Assembly: GCA_039916305.1 (NCBI GenBank) | Contig: JBDSLR010000006.1 | Coordinates: 194,349-258,348 of the forward strand | Direction: 5' to 3' | Length of the DNA: 64,000 nt | Source of the DNA: JACMLD01 sp039916305 | Lineage (GTDB): Bacteria; Bacteroidota; Bacteroidia; Chitinophagales; Chitinophagaceae | Shown: piece by piece, positions 1-8,531 of the stretch | Layout of the letters: each line of letters opens with the position of its first letter | Position numbering within the stretch: position 1 is the first letter of the stretch | The notes under the pieces: model-generated | Databases searched by the model: none | What the model was told of the DNA's origin: nothing | What the model saw: only the letters and a program-made list of their open reading frames with translations | Program-made: the position numbers and the translations under genes

Positions 1-2
1 CT

Positions 3-194
3 GTTAAAGGTGATGATATCGATCCCTTGTTTAAGTACCTGGTAGAAGAAGCCGATAAAATGGGTATTAAAGATCCTGTTAAATGGAATTTTACAAAATT
101 CCTGGTTGACGAAAAAGGAAAATTGATTACAGTAATAGATAACAAAGTTAAAGGCCAGGAATTGACAGATGCAGTAACCAAATACTTAAATTAA
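3..194 (+). CDS. Glutathione peroxidase family protein, C-terminal part (cut by window start)
   Basis: The open frame enters from the left edge and its last 63 residues are visible. The segment WNFTKFLVDEKGK, with Trp and Asn in the WNF tripeptide, is the hallmark of the C-terminal half of thiol-dependent glutathione peroxidases (thioredoxin fold), which reduce hydroperoxides. The catalytic Cys and Gln lie outside the window, so activity cannot be judged. A strong terminator follows 26 bases after the stop, so transcription probably ends here and the gene is unlinked to the operon at 896. Family assignment is fairly sure; the exact subfamily is not visible. Confidence 0.8.
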   Translation, partial: VKGDDIDPLFKYLVEEADKMGIKDPVKWNFTKFLVDEKGKLITVIDNKVKGQELTDAVTKYLN

Positions 195-219
195 ATCACA
201 TAGCAGATAAATAATTAAG

Positions 220-248
220 ACTGCCGCAGTTTGCGGCAGTTTTTTTTG
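220..248 (+). terminator. Rho-independent terminator after the peroxidase gene
   Basis: A perfect 9-bp stem, ACTGCCGCA against TGCGGCAGT, with a 3-base loop, is followed by eight T. Confidence 0.9.
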
Positions 249-328
249 GCCGTTCAACGCTTCAGCTGCCAAAAGAGTCCTTTTATCTAAAATATAGTCG
301 CTTTACCCGAATTCATCCACAAACAACA

Positions 329-497
329 GCTTAAAAGTAGAGCTTTACCTCATCAGATTCAAACTGGACATTGAATTGTGAATGAGGTTGTCAATCTTAC
401 CGTCAATATGGGTTTAACCCAATCGTACCCTTAAAAATACTGCCGCCTCTTAAGGGCGGTTTTATTTTTTACAGACCTGGTGTAGCCCGGGCATCAA
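329..497 (+). repeat. Direct repeat copy 1, terminator-ended, possible small RNA
   Basis: A block running from about 329 is repeated with scattered differences from about 605. The best-conserved core, ATCAGATTCAAACTGGACAT and onward to GAATGAGGTTG, lies at 352-390 here and is matched at 629-667. In this copy the core folds well: CCTCAT (349-354) pairs with ATGAGG (383-388) and ATTCAA pairs with TTGAAT inside it. A terminator hairpin closes the unit at 443-470. No convincing protein is encoded. It could be a small RNA gene or a duplicated intergenic remnant. Confidence 0.45.
443..470 (+). terminator. Terminator hairpin of repeat copy 1
   Basis: CCGCC (443-447) pairs with GGCGG (455-459) and is followed by a T-rich run to 470. 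The same arrangement recurs at 721-750. Confidence 0.6.
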
Positions 498-604
498 TCT
501 GCCTTTTGTTTTATACTATTCGTGCATGGAAGAAATTGTAATCGGGCAAAAGCCTGTTTTAATCGAACTAAAGGTGTTGCTGCCCGAAAAAATGCAGGGA
601 GTGG

Positions 605-760
605 GCTGTAAAAGAAGAGCTTTACACTATCAGATTCAAACTGGACATTGAATTGTGAATGAGGTTGCACATCTTCCGTCAATTAAAGGTTCCATTGAAG
701 CCGGATACCTTTACATAATAACCGCTCTCTTCTGAGGCGGTTTTTATTTTTAGACCGATA
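605..760 (+). repeat. Direct repeat copy 2, terminator-ended, possible small RNA
   Basis: Second, diverged copy of the block at 329-497, offset by 277 bases. The inner stem ATTCAA/TTGAAT is kept, but the outer CCTCAT/ATGAGG stem of copy 1 is mostly lost (CACTAT here), so the structure is not supported by compensatory change. It ends in its own terminator at 721-750. The region 195-895 otherwise shows no gene I can support. Confidence 0.45.
721..750 (+). terminator. Terminator hairpin of repeat copy 2
   Basis: ACCGC (721-725) pairs with GCGGT (737-741) and is followed by a T-rich run. Confidence 0.5.
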
Positions 761-846
761 CCTGTTGTTCTTTAAAGCAAGTTGTAGCGTGGAAAAATGA
801 AGGCACACAACAAGGATTGATTATATATCTACTTGTTAAACATGCT

Positions 847-875
847 TTTGCCCTACTGTTTATTCTTTATATTTG
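847..875 (+). promoter_or_regulatory. Bacteroidota-type promoter for the dialkylresorcinol operon
   Basis: TTTG (847-850), 17 bases, then TATATTTG (868-875) matches the Bacteroidota sigma-A consensus TTTG-N19-TAnnTTTG with a slightly short spacer. Transcription would start near 881, about 15 bases before the ATG at 896. This supports that start over the in-frame ATG at 833, which lies upstream of the promoter. Confidence 0.55.
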
Positions 876-895
876 AAGCTCTAAAACAGGGCCCA

Positions 896-1390
896 ATGAG
901 ATTTTGTTACGGGAGGTGCTTTTGGCTATTGCTTCTTATTGCGGGTAACCGGCTCTATGCCCAGGGGGACGAAAATATTTTCAAAAAAAGTAGTTTTTAC
1001 AGCGTGATGTCGGAAAATAAGGAAGACGCCGTTAACAAGCAGCTGGACGTTTTGAAGACAACAACTATTAAAGATAAAGATGCCTATGAAGGCGCCTTAT
1101 TAATGAAAAAGGCCGGGTTTGCCGGTAGCGCAAAGAAGAAACTGAATTTGTTTAAGGAAGGCCACCGGAAGCTGGAAGGAATTTTACAAAAGGATAGCTC
1201 AAACGGAGAGTTTCGTTTTCTGCGGCTGATGATACAGGAACATGCGCCCGGCATTGTAGGATATAAAAAAGAATTGCAGAAGGACAGGTTGTATATAAAG
1301 AATAACTTTAAAACCTTGCCGCCCGTAGTGCAGGCAGCTGTACTGAACTACAGTAAAGAATCAAAAATTTTAAAACCCGCAGATTTGTAA
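896..1390 (+). CDS. Secreted or membrane-anchored hypothetical protein heading the dar operon
   Basis: The 164-residue product starts with a signal-peptide-like segment: basic start MRFCYGR, then a hydrophobic stretch ending LYAQ at about residues 20-23. The rest is a charged, Lys-rich, mostly helical domain with the conserved-looking segment GEFRFLRLMIQEHAPG. I do not recognise a catalytic motif. The ATG at 896 was preferred over 833 because a promoter lies between them and because it places the hydrophobic segment at the N terminus. The gene ends 9 bases before darA, so it is almost certainly co-transcribed. It is probably an envelope accessory protein of the resorcinol lipid pathway; this is inferred from position only. 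Confidence 0.6.
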   Translation: MRFCYGRCFWLLLLIAGNRLYAQGDENIFKKSSFYSVMSENKEDAVNKQLDVLKTTTIKDKDAYEGALLMKKAGFAGSAKKKLNLFKEGHRKLEGILQKDSSNGEFRFLRLMIQEHAPGIVGYKKELQKDRLYIKNNFKTLPPVVQAAVLNYSKESKILKPADL

Positions 1391-1399
1391 TTTCGCCCC

Positions 1400-2299
1400 A
1401 TGAATAAAAGGATCCTGGTCATTTATTTTTCTCAGTCCGGGCAGTTAAGCGACATTCTTGCAAATTTCACGTTGCCGCTGGAGAAAGCTGGCCATGATGT
1501 TGAAGAAGTTCGTGTTGAAACGGCCATACCATACCCTTTTCCATGGACAAGCAAAACATTTTTTGCCCAGATGCCCGCTTGCGTTTTACATCAGCCCACC
1601 CAACTCAGCGACTTCCGGTTGAAAAGCCAGTCGTACGATTTGGTTATCCTGGGCTACCAGGCATGGTTCCTTTCGCCAGCTATACCTGTTAATTCTATCC
1701 TGCAGCATCCATCTGTGCGGGCTGTTATTAAAAATACGCCGGTGATAACTATTACTGGCGCACGCAATATGTGGATCAGCGCCATGGAGGATATCAAAAA
1801 GATATTAAAAAATGCAGATGCAAAACTGGTAGGCAATATTGCGCTGGTAGACAAGCACCATAATTTTGTAAGTTTTGTAACGATCCTCTACTGGATGTTT
1901 ACAGGCAAAAAAGACCGGTATCTCAACTTGTTCCCGGTACCCGGTGTAGACGAAAACGATATAAAGAATACGGCTGTATTTGGTAGTACAGTTAACAAAT
2001 ATCTGCAGGCAGAAAACTGGGATGGCTTGCAGCACGAACTGGTAGGGCAAAAAGCGGTGAACATCAAATACCGTCTGATGTTCATTGAGTCTAAAGCTAA
2101 GCGCATATTTGGCCTCTGGGCGGCATTCATATCCAAAAGAAAAAAAAGGACCCCCTGGCTTGTTGCATTCAAATATTATCTTTTAATTGCATTATTTATA
2201 GCGGCGCCTATTATACTTACAATAGACGCTATTTTTTTTAAACCATTTTTATCCAAACGTATAAAGAGACAAAAACAATATTATTCAGACGTTAAATAA
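1400..2299 (+). CDS. darA: DarA-type dialkylresorcinol biosynthesis protein (flavodoxin-like)
   Basis: The 299-residue product begins with a flavodoxin-like beta-loop-helix: ILVIYFSQSGQL at residues 5-16, the FMN-phosphate loop. The overall layout matches the family annotated as dialkylresorcinol condensing enzyme DarA in flexirubin clusters, where it acts with the ketosynthase DarB and is thought to aromatise the cyclised intermediate to the resorcinol ring. A hydrophobic segment at about residues 257-280 suggests membrane attachment near the C terminus. The gene lies 9 bases after its upstream neighbour and 10 bases before darB. Family recognition is good; the exact chemical step is literature knowledge, not visible in sequence. 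Confidence 0.85.
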   Translation: MNKRILVIYFSQSGQLSDILANFTLPLEKAGHDVEEVRVETAIPYPFPWTSKTFFAQMPACVLHQPTQLSDFRLKSQSYDLVILGYQAWFLSPAIPVNSILQHPSVRAVIKNTPVITITGARNMWISAMEDIKKILKNADAKLVGNIALVDKHHNFVSFVTILYWMFTGKKDRYLNLFPVPGVDENDIKNTAVFGSTVNKYLQAENWDGLQHELVGQKAVNIKYRLMFIESKAKRIFGLWAAFISKRKKRTPWLVAFKYYLLIALFIAAPIILTIDAIFFKPFLSKRIKRQKQYYSDVK

Positions 2300-2309
2300 T
2301 CTCGTACAC

Positions 2310-3458
2310 ATGTCGCTTAACCCGGTTTATATTACTAATACCTCTGTGTTTTTTCCGAATGATCCTGTGTCCAATGATGAAATGGAGGAATTTCTCGGGT
2401 ACATTGACAATAAGCCCTCTAAGTCAAAGAGGATCGTTTTAAGAAACAATGGAATTAAAAATAGGTTTTACGCGCTGGCGAAAGGTGGTAAGATAACGCA
2501 TACCAATGCAGAGATGACGGCCAACGCGGTGCGGTCTTTATTTAAAGATGATAGTGAGGGGTTAAAACAAATAGAACTTCTTTCCTGCGGAACCTCATCA
2601 CCCGACCAGATGATGCCTTCACACGGTGTAATGGTGCATGGTCTGTTGCCCGAAGCAAAAGCGATAGAAGTTGTTTCACCTTCAGGTGTCTGCTGTGCAG
2701 GAATGCACGCATTTAAATATGCCTGGCTGGCAATTAAAGCGGGCGACGTGGAAAAAGCAGTTGCTACGGGGTCAGAAAGAATGTCTGCTTCGCTGGTTTC
2801 CTCCGTGTTTGAAGATGAAGCGCAAAAATTAAAATCACTGGAAGCCAATCCTTATATCGGATTTGAAAAGGAATTTCTGCGCTGGATGTTGTCAGACGGT
2901 GCCGCTGCATTTATGATGAACAATAAGCCAAATGAAACCGGTTTAAGCCTCCGTGTTGAATGGATAGAAGGTGTCTCATACGCAAACGAAAAGGAAGCCT
3001 GTATGTACATGGGGGCAGATAAATTGGAGGACGGTACGCTGAAAAGCTACCTTGATTACACCCCGGAAGAGATTTCTACCAGGTCATTGTTCAGCATTAA
3101 ACAGGATGTAAAGTTGCTGAGCGAAAATATTGTGCCGCTGGGAGGCACCGGTTTAAAAGCAGCACTGGATAAGCATGGTGTGAAATCTGAAGAAGTAGAT
3201 TATTTTCTTCCTCATATGTCGAGCGAGTTTTTTAAAGACAAGATTTTTAAGCGGCTGATCGAAAATGAGACCGCGATACCTTATGAAAAATGGTTTGTAA
3301 ACCTTAGCACGCTCGGTAACGTTGGTGCGGCTTCGGCTTACCTGATGGTAGACGAGCTCTTCCACAGCGGCAAACTTAAAAAAGGTGATAAGCTGCTATT
3401 ACTTGTTCCTGAAAGCGGCCGTTTTTCATATATGTACAGTTTACTGACCGTTTGCTAA
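2310..3458 (+). CDS. darB: DarB-type 3-oxoacyl-ACP synthase III
   Basis: A 382-residue KAS III (FabH-fold) enzyme. The catalytic triad is visible: Cys129 in SGVCCAGMHA, His302 in YFLPHMSSEF and Asn337 in STLGNVGAAS. In flexirubin-type pathways DarB condenses two activated fatty acyl chains and cyclises them, and DarA then gives the dialkylresorcinol. The pairing with darA and the 10-base gap make this role more likely than housekeeping FabH. It is longer than FabH (about 320 residues), as expected for the DarB group. The following gap of 89 bases shows no terminator, so the operon probably continues. Confidence 0.9.
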   Translation: MSLNPVYITNTSVFFPNDPVSNDEMEEFLGYIDNKPSKSKRIVLRNNGIKNRFYALAKGGKITHTNAEMTANAVRSLFKDDSEGLKQIELLSCGTSSPDQMMPSHGVMVHGLLPEAKAIEVVSPSGVCCAGMHAFKYAWLAIKAGDVEKAVATGSERMSASLVSSVFEDEAQKLKSLEANPYIGFEKEFLRWMLSDGAAAFMMNNKPNETGLSLRVEWIEGVSYANEKEACMYMGADKLEDGTLKSYLDYTPEEISTRSLFSIKQDVKLLSENIVPLGGTGLKAALDKHGVKSEEVDYFLPHMSSEFFKDKIFKRLIENETAIPYEKWFVNLSTLGNVGAASAYLMVDELFHSGKLKKGDKLLLLVPESGRFSYMYSLLTVC

Positions 3459-3547
3459 CCTGGCATTTTCGCTATATTTAGATTGGGTTCCGGGTTGCAC
3501 GCCATATCGTCTTTTCTGCCCGGCCCGCAAGCTTAAATATATGCATT

Positions 3548-3955
3548 ATGAAAAAAGAAGATATACCCCAGCACGATGGTGCACTTAATAAACTCACAAG
3601 GGAAGTGGTATACGCGGTTGACAATAACGGGGCATACACCACCGAACTCAGCACCGGTTGGGAGGTAAAAGCTACTGCACTTGATGTTGCCTGGCAGGAC
3701 ATTGAACAAAGAATTACAGCAGCCAAAGAAAAAGTGTTGAATAAAGAAGCAAGCCCACTGCTTTTTTTTATGGAACTGCGCTTAATGGATCCTGGTATAG
3801 TAAGTGCTTATACCGGATTCTGGAAATGGCAGGTCAAACGGCACCTGAAACCGGCGGTCTTCGACAATCTGTCTGAGAAAAAATTATTACGATATGCGGC
3901 GGCATTTAATGTTAGTGTAACAGAGCTTAAAACAATGGAAGTGCATGAAGGTTAA
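3548..3955 (+). CDS. Conserved-looking hypothetical protein of the dar operon
   Basis: A 135-residue protein with no signal peptide or membrane segment; it appears cytosolic. I recognise no domain. It is rich in charged residues, with an aromatic segment TGFWKWQVKRHLKP near residues 89-102. The reading frame overlaps the start of the next gene by 11 bases, indicating translational coupling with the BtrH-like protein and suggesting that the two products act together. Hypothetical proteins of this size are common between darB and the BtrH-like gene in flexirubin loci, so it is likely a real pathway component of unknown function. Confidence 0.7.
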   Translation: MKKEDIPQHDGALNKLTREVVYAVDNNGAYTTELSTGWEVKATALDVAWQDIEQRITAAKEKVLNKEASPLLFFMELRLMDPGIVSAYTGFWKWQVKRHLKPAVFDNLSEKKLLRYAAAFNVSVTELKTMEVHEG

Positions 3956-4961
3956 TTTTGAACACTTGCAGGCTGCGCATTGCGAGAATGGCGTTACCAC
4001 CAACCTGTTAAAAACAATAGGTATAAGAAGTATGACGGAGCCCATGGTATTTGGTATCGGATCCGGACTTTTCTATATTTATATCCCACTTTTAAAAATC
4101 AATAATGGTCCCGCCATTGCATTCCGTACCCAGCCGGGCCTTATATTTAAACGCACCTGTAAATCACTGGGCATTCCCGTTATAAGAAAAAAATTCAGTT
4201 CAAAGCCGGAAGCAGAAAATTTTTTAATGGAATGCCTTGAGCAGGGCCGCCCGGTAGGCTGCCAGGTAGGCGTTTATTACCTTTCCTACTTCCCGAAAGA
4301 ATATCGTTTTCATTTTAATGCCCATAACTTAATTATATATGGCCGTGAAGGAGATAATTTCCTGGTTAGCGATCCCGTAATGGAAAATGTAACCACCCTT
4401 AGCAGTTACGAACTGGAGCGGGTACGTTTTGCCAAAGGCGCACTGGCCCCGCGCGGACAAATCTATTACCCCAAAGAAAACCGGGTAATTACTGATGACC
4501 AGATTAGAAAAGCCATTGTAACGGGCGTAAAAAGAAATGTGCGGGATATGCTGCACATACCGGGCGGTATTGCAGGTGTAAGCGGCATTGCCTATACGGG
4601 TAGAAAAATAAAAAAATGGCGCGATAAATTAGGTCTGCACAAAGCGGGCCTCTACCTCGCACAACTTGTCCGCATGCAGGAGGAAATAGGAACAGGCGGC
4701 GGCGGGTTCAGGTATATTTATGGCGCCTTCCTGCAGCAGGCACATGCTTTTCACCCCAATGATGCACTGCTGGATATTTCAAAAACATTTACCCAGGCGG
4801 GCGATATGTGGCGTACTGCCGCAGTACAGGCGGCCGGCATTTATAAGGGACGCATCAGCAGCCAGGCAGATTTTAATACCATGGGCGATTACCTGCTTGA
4901 AATTTCAGAAGTAGAAAAAAAGGCATTCCAGGCCCTGTCTAAAATTAAATGGCATTCATGA
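3945..4961 (+). CDS. BtrH-like acyltransferase (peptidase C39-like fold)
   Basis: A 338-residue protein. The N-terminal segment HLQAAHCENGVTTNLL puts a Cys at residue 13, as in the BtrH N-terminal domain, and HFNAHNLIIYGREGDNFLVSDP supplies a His and Asp typical of the papain/C39-like fold. BtrH transfers an acyl group from an acyl carrier protein to an aminoglycoside in butirosin synthesis. Here a comparable transfer from the operon ACP (6994-7257) to a resorcinol hydroxyl or another acceptor is an inference; flexirubins are esters of a polyene acid and a dialkylresorcinol. It overlaps the genes on both sides (11 bases upstream, an ATGA overlap downstream). Confidence 0.75.
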   Translation: MKVNFEHLQAAHCENGVTTNLLKTIGIRSMTEPMVFGIGSGLFYIYIPLLKINNGPAIAFRTQPGLIFKRTCKSLGIPVIRKKFSSKPEAENFLMECLEQGRPVGCQVGVYYLSYFPKEYRFHFNAHNLIIYGREGDNFLVSDPVMENVTTLSSYELERVRFAKGALAPRGQIYYPKENRVITDDQIRKAIVTGVKRNVRDMLHIPGGIAGVSGIAYTGRKIKKWRDKLGLHKAGLYLAQLVRMQEEIGTGGGGFRYIYGAFLQQAHAFHPNDALLDISKTFTQAGDMWRTAAVQAAGIYKGRISSQADFNTMGDYLLEISEVEKKAFQALSKIKWHS

Positions 4962-5713
4962 GCAATGCAGCCGTACATGTCAGCAACCTGGCTTTTAAAT
5001 ATGCAGGGCAGGCGGCGCCTGTTTTTCAGCACCTGGACCTTGAAGTGCCTGCCGGGGAACGGTTCGGCCTCTTCGGGCCAAATGGTGCCGGCAAAACCAC
5101 CCTTATAAACTGTATTACCGGCTTACTTTCTTTCCAGGAGGGCAGCATATCATTATTTGGCAACCAGGTATTGCCGCACCATAAATCTGTTAACAAACTA
5201 TTTGGCTTTGTGCCGCAGGATTTCTCTTTTTACCAGGAGTTAAGCCCTATTGAAAACCTGGCTTTTTTTGGCGCCTGGTATGGCCTGCAGAAAAAGCAAA
5301 TTAAACAGCGAACAACAGAACTGCTGGAAGTACTGGGTTTGGCAGACGTAGGTAAAAAGCAGGTGGAAAAATTTTCCGGCGGTATGAAACGTCGTGTTAA
5401 CCTGGCCATTGGCGTTATGCATCAGCCGCCGGTCTTGTTTCTGGATGAGCCTACTGTTGGCGTGGACGTACAAACACGGCACGCCATAGTTGAATACCTG
5501 AAAGACTTAAATAAAAGCGGTACTACATTAATTTATACTTCGCACCAGCTGAAAGAAGCGGAAGACCTGTGCAATAAGATTGCCCTGTTTGATGAAGGGC
5601 ATATAATGGCATATGGTACGCTGCCGCAATTGCTGGCAGCAAACAATGAAGAAAACCTGGAAGGGTTGTTTATTAAATTAACAGGAAAAGCATACAGGGA
5701 CAGCAATGTATAA
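4958..5713 (+). CDS. ABC transporter ATP-binding protein of the dar operon
   Basis: A complete ABC ATPase of about 251 residues. Visible motifs are Walker A (GPNGAGKTT, near residue 40), signature FSGGMKRR and Walker B VLFLDEPTVGVD, followed by the H-loop TSHQLKEAE. The start is placed at 4958 because this ATG shares the classical ATGA overlap with the upstream stop; an in-frame ATG lies at 4949. Sequence style (GVD after Walker B, partner with ABC-2 permease) fits exporters of drugs or lipids. It overlaps the permease gene by 8 bases. The likely role is export or membrane insertion of the resorcinol lipid or pigment. Confidence 0.92.
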   Translation: MSNAAVHVSNLAFKYAGQAAPVFQHLDLEVPAGERFGLFGPNGAGKTTLINCITGLLSFQEGSISLFGNQVLPHHKSVNKLFGFVPQDFSFYQELSPIENLAFFGAWYGLQKKQIKQRTTELLEVLGLADVGKKQVEKFSGGMKRRVNLAIGVMHQPPVLFLDEPTVGVDVQTRHAIVEYLKDLNKSGTTLIYTSHQLKEAEDLCNKIALFDEGHIMAYGTLPQLLAANNEENLEGLFIKLTGKAYRDSNV

Positions 5714-6983
5714 GCTCCGGGCCACGATAATAAAAGACATTCGCATTTTAACCCGCGATAAAGTTGGCCTCACCCTCATGTTTGTAATGCCAATCATACT
5801 GGCCATTGTTATTACAGCTATTCAAAACAGTACGTTTGAGCTGGTAAATGATAATAAAGTGCCGCTGCTGCTTTGCAACAAAGATACCGGTGACGCCAGC
5901 AGGCAACTGGTACAGGCCATCAATAAAATAGGAATGTTTGATGTTAAGCAGGTTACCAAAGATGAAACGGAGCAGCAGATCACAGACCGGATGCATGCAA
6001 AAGATGCACTGGTGGCCATTGTGGTACCACAAAATTTTACTGTTACCATTACGGCCAGGTCAAAAAATATTTCCGGCAAAGCATTGAATAATTTTGGCCT
6101 GCAGGCGGATACCAGTGGCCCGGATGCGGCTATACAACCTATTACCTTGTATTATCACCCTGTATTACAGCAGTCATTCCGGGCTTCTATACAGGGTGCC
6201 ATGCGCAGTGCCTTGCAGCTGGTAGAAAGCAGGCAAATTTTAAAAAACCTGTACTTCTCTTTGAATGAAAAGGAATTGCCGGCCTCCGTTGAAAATGAAA
6301 TAGTCAATAACCAGTCGGGAATTAATGAGATACCCATTTCACGCAATGGCAGCCGTAATATACCCAATGCAACACAGCACAATATACCTGCGTGGACCAT
6401 CTTCGCTATGTTTTTTATTGTGATCTCGCTGGGCAGCAGCGTTGTGCGGGAAAAACTAAACGGCAGTTTTGTACGTTTAAAAACCCTTCCCACTTCTTAC
6501 CTGGTAGCCTTATTATCAAAGCAACTGGCATATATGGCGGTTACACTTGTACAAACAGCTGCTATTTTTTCAATAGGTGTGTGGCTGTTTCCACTCATGG
6601 GTTTACCGGCTTTAAATATACCGGATGATAAACTGGGCTTATTGATAGTCTCCATTATTTGCGGCTGGTGTGCGGTGAGTTATGCCATTTGTATAGGGGT
6701 TTTTGCCCAAACACAGGAGCAGGCCAATGGTTTTGGGGCGGTATCAATTGTATTGTTGGCAGCCATAGGAGGTATACTAGTTCCCAGTTTTGCTATGCCG
6801 GCATCTTTCCAGGGTGTTATGAAGCTGTCTCCGCTGCATTGGTGCCTGGAAGCTTATTATGGGTTATTTTTAGAAGGCGGAAAACTTAAAGATGTTTTAC
6901 TGAATATTTTACCTTTATTAGGTATTACTTTGCTGGTACAAGTGCTAACACTGTATACGTTGAAACGAAAAAACCTGATCTGA
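5706..6983 (+). CDS. ABC-2 type transporter permease of the dar operon
   Basis: A 425-residue membrane protein with the ABC-2 layout. It has one N-terminal membrane helix (LTLMFVMPIILAIVITAI, about residues 19-36), a large extracytoplasmic domain to about residue 225, and a C-terminal bundle of about five helices with the segment AIGGILVPSFAMP. It is co-translated with the ATPase through an 8-base overlap. Together they form an exporter, probably for the aryl lipid product. The ACP gene follows 10 bases after the stop. Confidence 0.88.
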   Translation: MYKLRATIIKDIRILTRDKVGLTLMFVMPIILAIVITAIQNSTFELVNDNKVPLLLCNKDTGDASRQLVQAINKIGMFDVKQVTKDETEQQITDRMHAKDALVAIVVPQNFTVTITARSKNISGKALNNFGLQADTSGPDAAIQPITLYYHPVLQQSFRASIQGAMRSALQLVESRQILKNLYFSLNEKELPASVENEIVNNQSGINEIPISRNGSRNIPNATQHNIPAWTIFAMFFIVISLGSSVVREKLNGSFVRLKTLPTSYLVALLSKQLAYMAVTLVQTAAIFSIGVWLFPLMGLPALNIPDDKLGLLIVSIICGWCAVSYAICIGVFAQTQEQANGFGAVSIVLLAAIGGILVPSFAMPASFQGVMKLSPLHWCLEAYYGLFLEGGKLKDVLLNILPLLGITLLVQVLTLYTLKRKNLI

Positions 6984-6993
6984 AATACATACA

Positions 6994-7257
6994 ATGGAAA
7001 CAGTACAATTAAAGGAGCAGCTTAAGAAACAGATTGTAGAATTTCTTAACCTGATCAATGTAAAGCCGGAAGACATTAAAGATGATGAGCCTTTATTCGG
7101 CGCAGGTCTTGGACTTGATTCAATTGATTCTATTGAATTGATTGTTTTATTAAGCCGGGAGTACGGTATTACGATACAGGACCCTAAGGAAGGCCGTAAG
7201 ATATTGGTGGATATCAATACCATGGCAGACTATATTGAAAAAAACAGGACGAAGTAA
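6994..7257 (+). CDS. Acyl carrier protein
   Basis: An 87-residue acidic helical protein with the phosphopantetheine attachment motif LGLDSIDSIEL; Ser43 is the expected attachment site. The 3' end overlaps the next ketosynthase gene by 23 bases if translation of the latter starts at TTG 7235. It is a dedicated carrier for the pathway rather than the housekeeping AcpP, judging by position and by the Ile/Ser residues around the attachment serine. Confidence 0.9.
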   Translation: METVQLKEQLKKQIVEFLNLINVKPEDIKDDEPLFGAGLGLDSIDSIELIVLLSREYGITIQDPKEGRKILVDINTMADYIEKNRTK

Positions 7258-8461
7258 ACTCTTTTCATTGAGCAGGATTTTTGTTACAGGCATGGGTTGT
7301 ATCAGCGCTATTGGTAATAGTGTAACCGAAAACCGCAGGGCCCTGATAGCAGGCACATGCGGAATAGGACCGCTTGAACTGTTTCCTACCAGATATGCGT
7401 CCCTGTTGCCTTTTGGCGAGGTTAAAATCACCAACACTTTGTTGCAGGAAAAACTGCAGGCCCGCGAACCTGGCCTTACCCGTACCACGCTGCTGGCATT
7501 GCATGCTATGGAGGAAGCCATACAGAATGCAGCACTGAATAGCCAGCAATTAAATAGTTTTGACACTGCGCTCATTGGCGCCAGCACAGTAGGCGGCATG
7601 TGTTTAACAGATGAGCTCTACCATGATGCCAATAAAACTGAAAATGGCTCGGCCTATCTCTCTTCTTATGATTGCGCATCTGTAAATATCTATCTCCAAA
7701 AACGATATGCTGTCAATGGTGTCATCAATACCATCAATACGGCCTGCTCATCTTCTGCCAATGCTATTTTATATGGTGCGAGGCTCATAAAAAACGGATT
7801 GGCAGAAAGGGCTATTGTAGGCGGTGTTGACAGCCTGGCAAAATTTACCATCAATGGGTTCAATGCCCTGCATATTCTGTCACCCGATAAATGCACACCG
7901 TTTGATGAACAACGCAAAGGTTTAAACTTGGGTGAAGGCGCCGCATTTCTGGTGCTGGAAAAAGAAGAAGGCGCTGCAGGTAAAAGAATATATGCAGAAT
8001 TGACCGGCTATTGTAATTCAAATGATGCTTTTCATCCTTCTTCCCTATCAGATGAAGGAGACGGCCCTTATCTTTCTATGAAAGGTGCGCTTGACAAAGC
8101 CGGCATTTCACCTGATGCAGTGAGTTTTATAAATGCACATGGAACCGGTACAGAAAACAATGATCTGACAGAGAGCAGGGCCATGCTGCGTTTGTTTGAT
8201 GATGTGCCTGCTTTTGCATCCACCAAAGGAAATACCGGGCATACATTGGGTGCAGCTGGTGCTATTGAAGCGGTATACAGCATTTTAAACCTGGCCCACC
8301 AGGAAGTATATGGGGGTCTTAATTTTAACCAGCCTATTGCGGCAACAGGTTTAAAACCGGTACAGGCATATGTAAAAAAATCATTACAGCATGTTATGTC
8401 CAATTCATTTGGATTTGGAGGTAATTGTACCTCACTGGTATTCTCTAAAACCAGTTCGTAA
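7235..8461 (+). CDS. Beta-ketoacyl-ACP synthase (KAS I/II type), active
   Basis: A 408-residue condensing enzyme with the full Cys-His-His triad: Cys171 in NTACSSSAN, His302 in NAHGTGTEN and His336 in GNTGHTLGAAG. No ATG fits the family start; the frame opens with TTG at 7235, and a second TTG at 7268 gives the family-typical SRIFVTGMG start. Either implies a non-ATG start. It would extend acyl or polyene chains on the neighbouring ACP. It is followed after 70 bases by a second ketosynthase-fold gene that lacks catalytic residues, giving a pair like the KS-alpha/KS-beta of type II polyketide systems. Confidence 0.88.
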   Translation: MKKTGRSKLFSLSRIFVTGMGCISAIGNSVTENRRALIAGTCGIGPLELFPTRYASLLPFGEVKITNTLLQEKLQAREPGLTRTTLLALHAMEEAIQNAALNSQQLNSFDTALIGASTVGGMCLTDELYHDANKTENGSAYLSSYDCASVNIYLQKRYAVNGVINTINTACSSSANAILYGARLIKNGLAERAIVGGVDSLAKFTINGFNALHILSPDKCTPFDEQRKGLNLGEGAAFLVLEKEEGAAGKRIYAELTGYCNSNDAFHPSSLSDEGDGPYLSMKGALDKAGISPDAVSFINAHGTGTENNDLTESRAMLRLFDDVPAFASTKGNTGHTLGAAGAIEAVYSILNLAHQEVYGGLNFNQPIAATGLKPVQAYVKKSLQHVMSNSFGFGGNCTSLVFSKTSS

Positions 8462-8531
8462 TTTTTATGTCATTCATTGCAAACCTGGTTAACAAAACGC
8501 CCGAACTGAGAACTTTGAACCAAGAACTATT

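Noticed and set aside
494..682. Minus-strand frame of 62 codons in the region before the dar operon
   Set aside because: It runs antisense through repeat copy 2 and has no promoter, start context or protein-like pattern.
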